Positions 61,261 through 64,000 of a stretch of 64,000 nt of DNA are shown one piece after another. The translations under genes were made by a program, and so were the position numbers. The notes below the pieces were generated by a model. It made no database searches. It saw only the letters and a program-made list of their open reading frames with translations, and was not told the DNA's origin. Source of the stretch: Candidatus Jettenia sp. AMX2. Its GTDB lineage: Bacteria > Planctomycetota > Brocadiia > Brocadiales > Brocadiaceae. How positions within the stretch are numbered: position 1 is the stretch's first letter; each line of letters opens with the position of its first letter. The DNA is taken from contig CP129469.1 of the NCBI GenBank assembly GCA_030583665.1, forward strand, positions 930,001 through 994,000, in the 5' to 3' direction.

Positions 61261-64000
61261 ATAAAATCTTTCATTACCTCTGCCTGTTCTTCCGGTGTTC
61301 CGGGGATATATTCCTGAAATTCCCCTTCCTGGAAAAACTTTGGCATCTTTGTGCCTGGTTGGATAGACTGCGGATCGAGAAGCCATCTCTTTATCCACTT
61401 TGGTTTAAGCCTTTTCTTTGCCAGCGTAAGGTCAGGCGCCCAATCGACAGGTTCTCCCTCCGGCATTTTATCTCCCATGATGTGACATTTCAAACAATTG
61501 ACATCTTGAGATTCGAACAGTTTTTTTGCAGATTGCAGATAACCGGGGAATTGTTGCTCCTTTTCTTTGATATAATCCCTTTTTGTTTCTTCGAAAAACT
61601 CGAACGGGTATGGTTCTCCGTCTCTCACGGTGAAAAACTTTGCAAGCGCCGTTGCCTCTTCATCCGACATGTCAAATGATGGCATCTTCACATCCAGCCA
61701 CGGTCTCAGGTCAAAGGTTTTTTTCAGAAATTCAAAGACCCAGTTGCTCTGTACTTTTTTTCCTTCCCCATATAATAACGGCGGTGTAAAAACACTTGCT
61801 TCCTGAGGCATAATACCTTCCTCTTCCACATGATAATCCACAATCAATTTCGCTAATTCGGTTTCCGTGGTAATATCCTTTTTCTTAATTTGCTCTGTAT
61901 CTATAAAAACCGTTTCTCCTGCCTTATGCCTGGTGATTTTGTTATCTTCTAAGAGCTGAATGTATATCCCTGTTTCTTCTTCCAGCTTTACCATTCCAAT
62001 GAATTCAATTCCTTCATCAGTAATTAGCCGGTCTGAATCAAACTGATGGCAACCAGAGCAGTTATATTTTCCTGCTATTCGCTTTCCCTCTGCAATTGCC
62101 AGTTGTTTATCCGTTAATTCTGCATGATATTTCTTCGGCAATTCTTCTTCTTTTAAACCCTCAAGGAACGTTACCAATGCATCTGTTTCTTCATCGTTTA
62201 ATTTGAAATCCGGCATTTTTAACTGTTCGTCAGGTGTCCTGTACCTGCCTTTGTCAAATTGCCTCGGGTCTTTCAACTTTGCTCTTAGCCATGCCTTTCT
62301 TGCTAAACCAACATTTTCAGTCTGTTTATCCAGTCCCGCTTCATGCAGTATTTTTTTTTCCAGTAATCCAAAATCGAAGAGTTGTATGTATTTTGATCCG
62401 ATTGCCGATAATTCCGCACCGATCTCCCCGAGTCCTTCCATGCCCGGTATCCCGTGACAGCCGAAACAACCGTACTTTTTTATTAATGACCTGCCTTCTT
62501 CTGCCAGATCTTCATTTTCCAACCATCCGGTATCATATTCTTCCACAATATTTTCACTTGTCTTTTTCATCAGGTATCCGGCAATAAGATGTGCATTTTC
62601 TTCTTTTAATCTGAAATCAGGCATACGTGTCATGGGTTGTTTTTCTTTTGGATTCATAATCCAATCAACCATATATGCATAGTTTGTTTTTTCACCTATT
62701 CGTGAAAGACCGGGAGCGAATTCCCTTTTTGTGTTTTCTTTGTAAGGATGACATCCAATGCAACCTGTGTGTTCAAAAAGAAACATTCCTTTCTTTAATT
62801 GTTCTTCATTAAACGAGGGGGCTTTTTTATCGTGTGTTTTAATTTCATTTGCATTTTGCCAGAGGTATGCAGCAATTGCCTGTGATTCTTCCGTCGAAAG
62901 CCCAAAGTCTGGCATTGAAGTAGTCGGTCTGAATTCCTTAGGATCTTTCAACCACTGAGTTATCCACCATGGTTTTACTTTTTCCTTTATAGGATAGAGA
63001 TCGGGGCCTATCATTCTGTTTTTGTCCCTCCCCGTACCTTTTGTTTCATGGCAACCGTAACAACCGAGTTCTTCAAACAGCCTTTTGCCTTCCCAGAGAA
63101 TTTCTGCACCTTTCACTTCTCTGCCTTCGTAATGGCACCGAAGGCATGACGACTGAATACTTTTTCCCCGGTATAATGGAGTCAACCAGTATTCTACTTC
63201 TCCGTGTGCTTTTTTTACGCTGGTTGTGGCACTGGCTTGACCTCCGTGGCAAAGTACACAACCAAATTTCTCCGGAGGGTGATTGCCTAAATACACTTCA
63301 CGGTCAGGATGGCTTGTATATGGCTGTTTCTCCGACACTCCTTCCGGTTCGTTTATGCCAACGTGACATGACATACACCGGTCAACAATGTCTATATCTG
63401 TAAGGTATATCTGATATCTTTGTAAGTCAGGACGAAACTCTTCAAGATTTGCCAATTGTCTTTTATATTTTTCCAAACCAGCGGTAAATGCCTGTAATCT
63501 GTCTGTACAGGAATCTATTTCATTTCTTATTTCATTGATACGATTGTTTATATCTGTTAACTTTCTCTTTACATCTTGTATCTTTGCGTTGTACGTATTG
63601 TCCCTGTCTTCTAACTGTTCAATCTGTCTTTTCATATCTTCATTTTTTTCTTTCCCGTAGAGATACACCTTTTCCATACGCTCGTTTCGTACCGCAGTTG
63701 CTTCAAACCTTAACTTTTCAAGTTCATTATGGAAACGGTTCTTTTCTACCAATAGGTCTTTATATTCCTTCTGTACTGAAGGGTCTTCAAATTCCTTCCG
63801 TGCACGTTCCAATTCATTTTTGGTTTTTCTATATTCTTTCTGAATATCTTCTTGTTCAAAAAATGCCCGATCCTTTTCATAGGCTTCTTTTATTTTTTTA
63901 TACTTTACATTATTATATTGCTCCTGATATCTTTTCCATGGCCGTCTTTCTACCGTTTCGTTATAAATTGCCCATACGGTAACTATTACAAGGATAAAGC
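61245..64000 (-). CDS. Membrane-anchored octahaem c-type cytochrome with five MPxF modules, N-terminus beyond window
   Basis: The minus-strand frame stays open to the right edge, so the gene is truncated at its 5' end; at least 917 residues are visible. It begins with a membrane helix (FILVIVTVWAIY) near 63960-64000, then ERRPWKRYQEQY and a coiled coil of about 170 residues. Eight CxxCH haem sites follow: CMSCH, CVLCH, CLRCH, CYGCH, CIGCH, CFGCH, CSGCH and CLKCH. Five class-I-like modules place an MP(D/S/K)F Met ligand downstream of haems 4-8. It should be extracytoplasmic and carry electrons, perhaps beside a bc-type complex or oxidoreductase encoded upstream. The substrate is unknown. A TTG at 63812 is only an apparent start. 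Confidence 0.9.
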   Translation of the reverse strand, partial: FILVIVTVWAIYNETVERRPWKRYQEQYNNVKYKKIKEAYEKDRAFFEQEDIQKEYRKTKNELERARKEFEDPSVQKEYKDLLVEKNRFHNELEKLRFEATAVRNERMEKVYLYGKEKNEDMKRQIEQLEDRDNTYNAKIQDVKRKLTDINNRINEIRNEIDSCTDRLQAFTAGLEKYKRQLANLEEFRPDLQRYQIYLTDIDIVDRCMSCHVGINEPEGVSEKQPYTSHPDREVYLGNHPPEKFGCVLCHGGQASATTSVKKAHGEVEYWLTPLYRGKSIQSSCLRCHYEGREVKGAEILWEGKRLFEELGCYGCHETKGTGRDKNRMIGPDLYPIKEKVKPWWITQWLKDPKEFRPTTSMPDFGLSTEESQAIAAYLWQNANEIKTHDKKAPSFNEEQLKKGMFLFEHTGCIGCHPYKENTKREFAPGLSRIGEKTNYAYMVDWIMNPKEKQPMTRMPDFRLKEENAHLIAGYLMKKTSENIVEEYDTGWLENEDLAEEGRSLIKKYGCFGCHGIPGMEGLGEIGAELSAIGSKYIQLFDFGLLEKKILHEAGLDKQTENVGLARKAWLRAKLKDPRQFDKGRYRTPDEQLKMPDFKLNDEETDALVTFLEGLKEEELPKKYHAELTDKQLAIAEGKRIAGKYNCSGCHQFDSDRLITDEGIEFIGMVKLEEETGIYIQLLEDNKITRHKAGETVFIDTEQIKKKDITTETELAKLIVDYHVEEEGIMPQEASVFTPPLLYGEGKKVQSNWVFEFLKKTFDLRPWLDVKMPSFDMSDEEATALAKFFTVRDGEPYPFEFFEETKRDYIKEKEQQFPGYLQSAKKLFESQDVNCLKCHIMGDKMPEGEPVDWAPDLTLAKKRLKPKWIKRWLLDPQSIQPGTKMPKFFQEGEFQEYIPGTPEEQAEVMKDFIWNGY

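Noticed and set aside
63584-63982. Plus-strand frame of 132 codons at the right edge
   Set aside because: It is antisense to the coiled-coil region of the cytochrome gene, whose frame is open to the window end.

Overview
The window looks like chromosomal DNA of a Gram-negative-type planctomycete, most likely an anammox-lineage bacterium (Brocadiales; Kuenenia/Brocadia/Jettenia-like). This is an inference from gene content. The supporting signs are: a division/cell-wall cluster with meso-DAP-type MurE but no ftsA or ftsZ; a planctomycete-style prepilin with an H-X9-DG motif; a long membrane-anchored multihaem c-type cytochrome; outer-membrane genes (BamD-like, LptE-like, TolC-like, secretin); and moderately AT-rich DNA. 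No 16S rRNA or hydrazine gene is present to settle it.

Region 1 (1-13.9 kb) is housekeeping. A truncated priA on the minus strand diverges from a long plus-strand run: purA, uppS, cdsA, phoH, ybeY, recO, a BamD-like protein, an LptE-like lipoprotein, folP, cdaA, cdaR, pdxJ, dapA and folE. Many of these genes overlap by a few bases. The run joins purine, lipid-carrier, phospholipid, folate and lysine/cell-wall precursor synthesis to c-di-AMP signalling.

Region 2 (13.9-24 kb) is looser. An intergenic island of palindromes about 50 bp apart is interrupted by a 97-bp MITE with a 6-bp target duplication. Then come a TolC-like channel, ATP-type PEP carboxykinase, an Rrf2 regulator with three cysteines, a sulfonate/nitrate-type ABC transporter (binding protein, ATPase, permease), a small glutaredoxin-like protein, a zinc-ribbon membrane protein, yqeY and queA.

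Region 3 (24.2-38.7 kb) is the dcw cluster. A promoter and three 10-bp-spaced MraZ boxes precede mraZ, rsmH, ftsL-like, ftsI, an unknown 98-aa gene, murE, murF, mraY, ftsW, murG, a second palindrome island, murC, ddl and a ftsQ-like gene. No murB, murD, ftsA or ftsZ is in the cluster.

Region 4 (38.7-48.4 kb) holds an H-X9-DG prepilin, tRNA-Leu(GAG) and a type II secretion cluster in the order gspD-I-J-K-L-M-C-F. The ATPase (gspE), the major pseudopilin (gspG) and gspH are absent from it.

Region 5 (48.4-64 kb) has tsaB, a secreted cyclophilin, a UDP-glucose dehydrogenase resembling the animal enzyme, recQ, a U32 peptidase-family (RlhA-like) gene, an MBL-fold hydrolase, an MgtC-like protein, a TPR lipoprotein, a small archaeal-style XPF/ERCC4 nuclease, a CBS-domain membrane protein and an eight-CxxCH cytochrome that runs off the right edge.

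No single unmistakable new system was found. The best leads are the phased palindrome islands with their MITE, the unknown gene inside the FtsZ-less dcw cluster, the XPF-like nuclease and the modular octahaem cytochrome.
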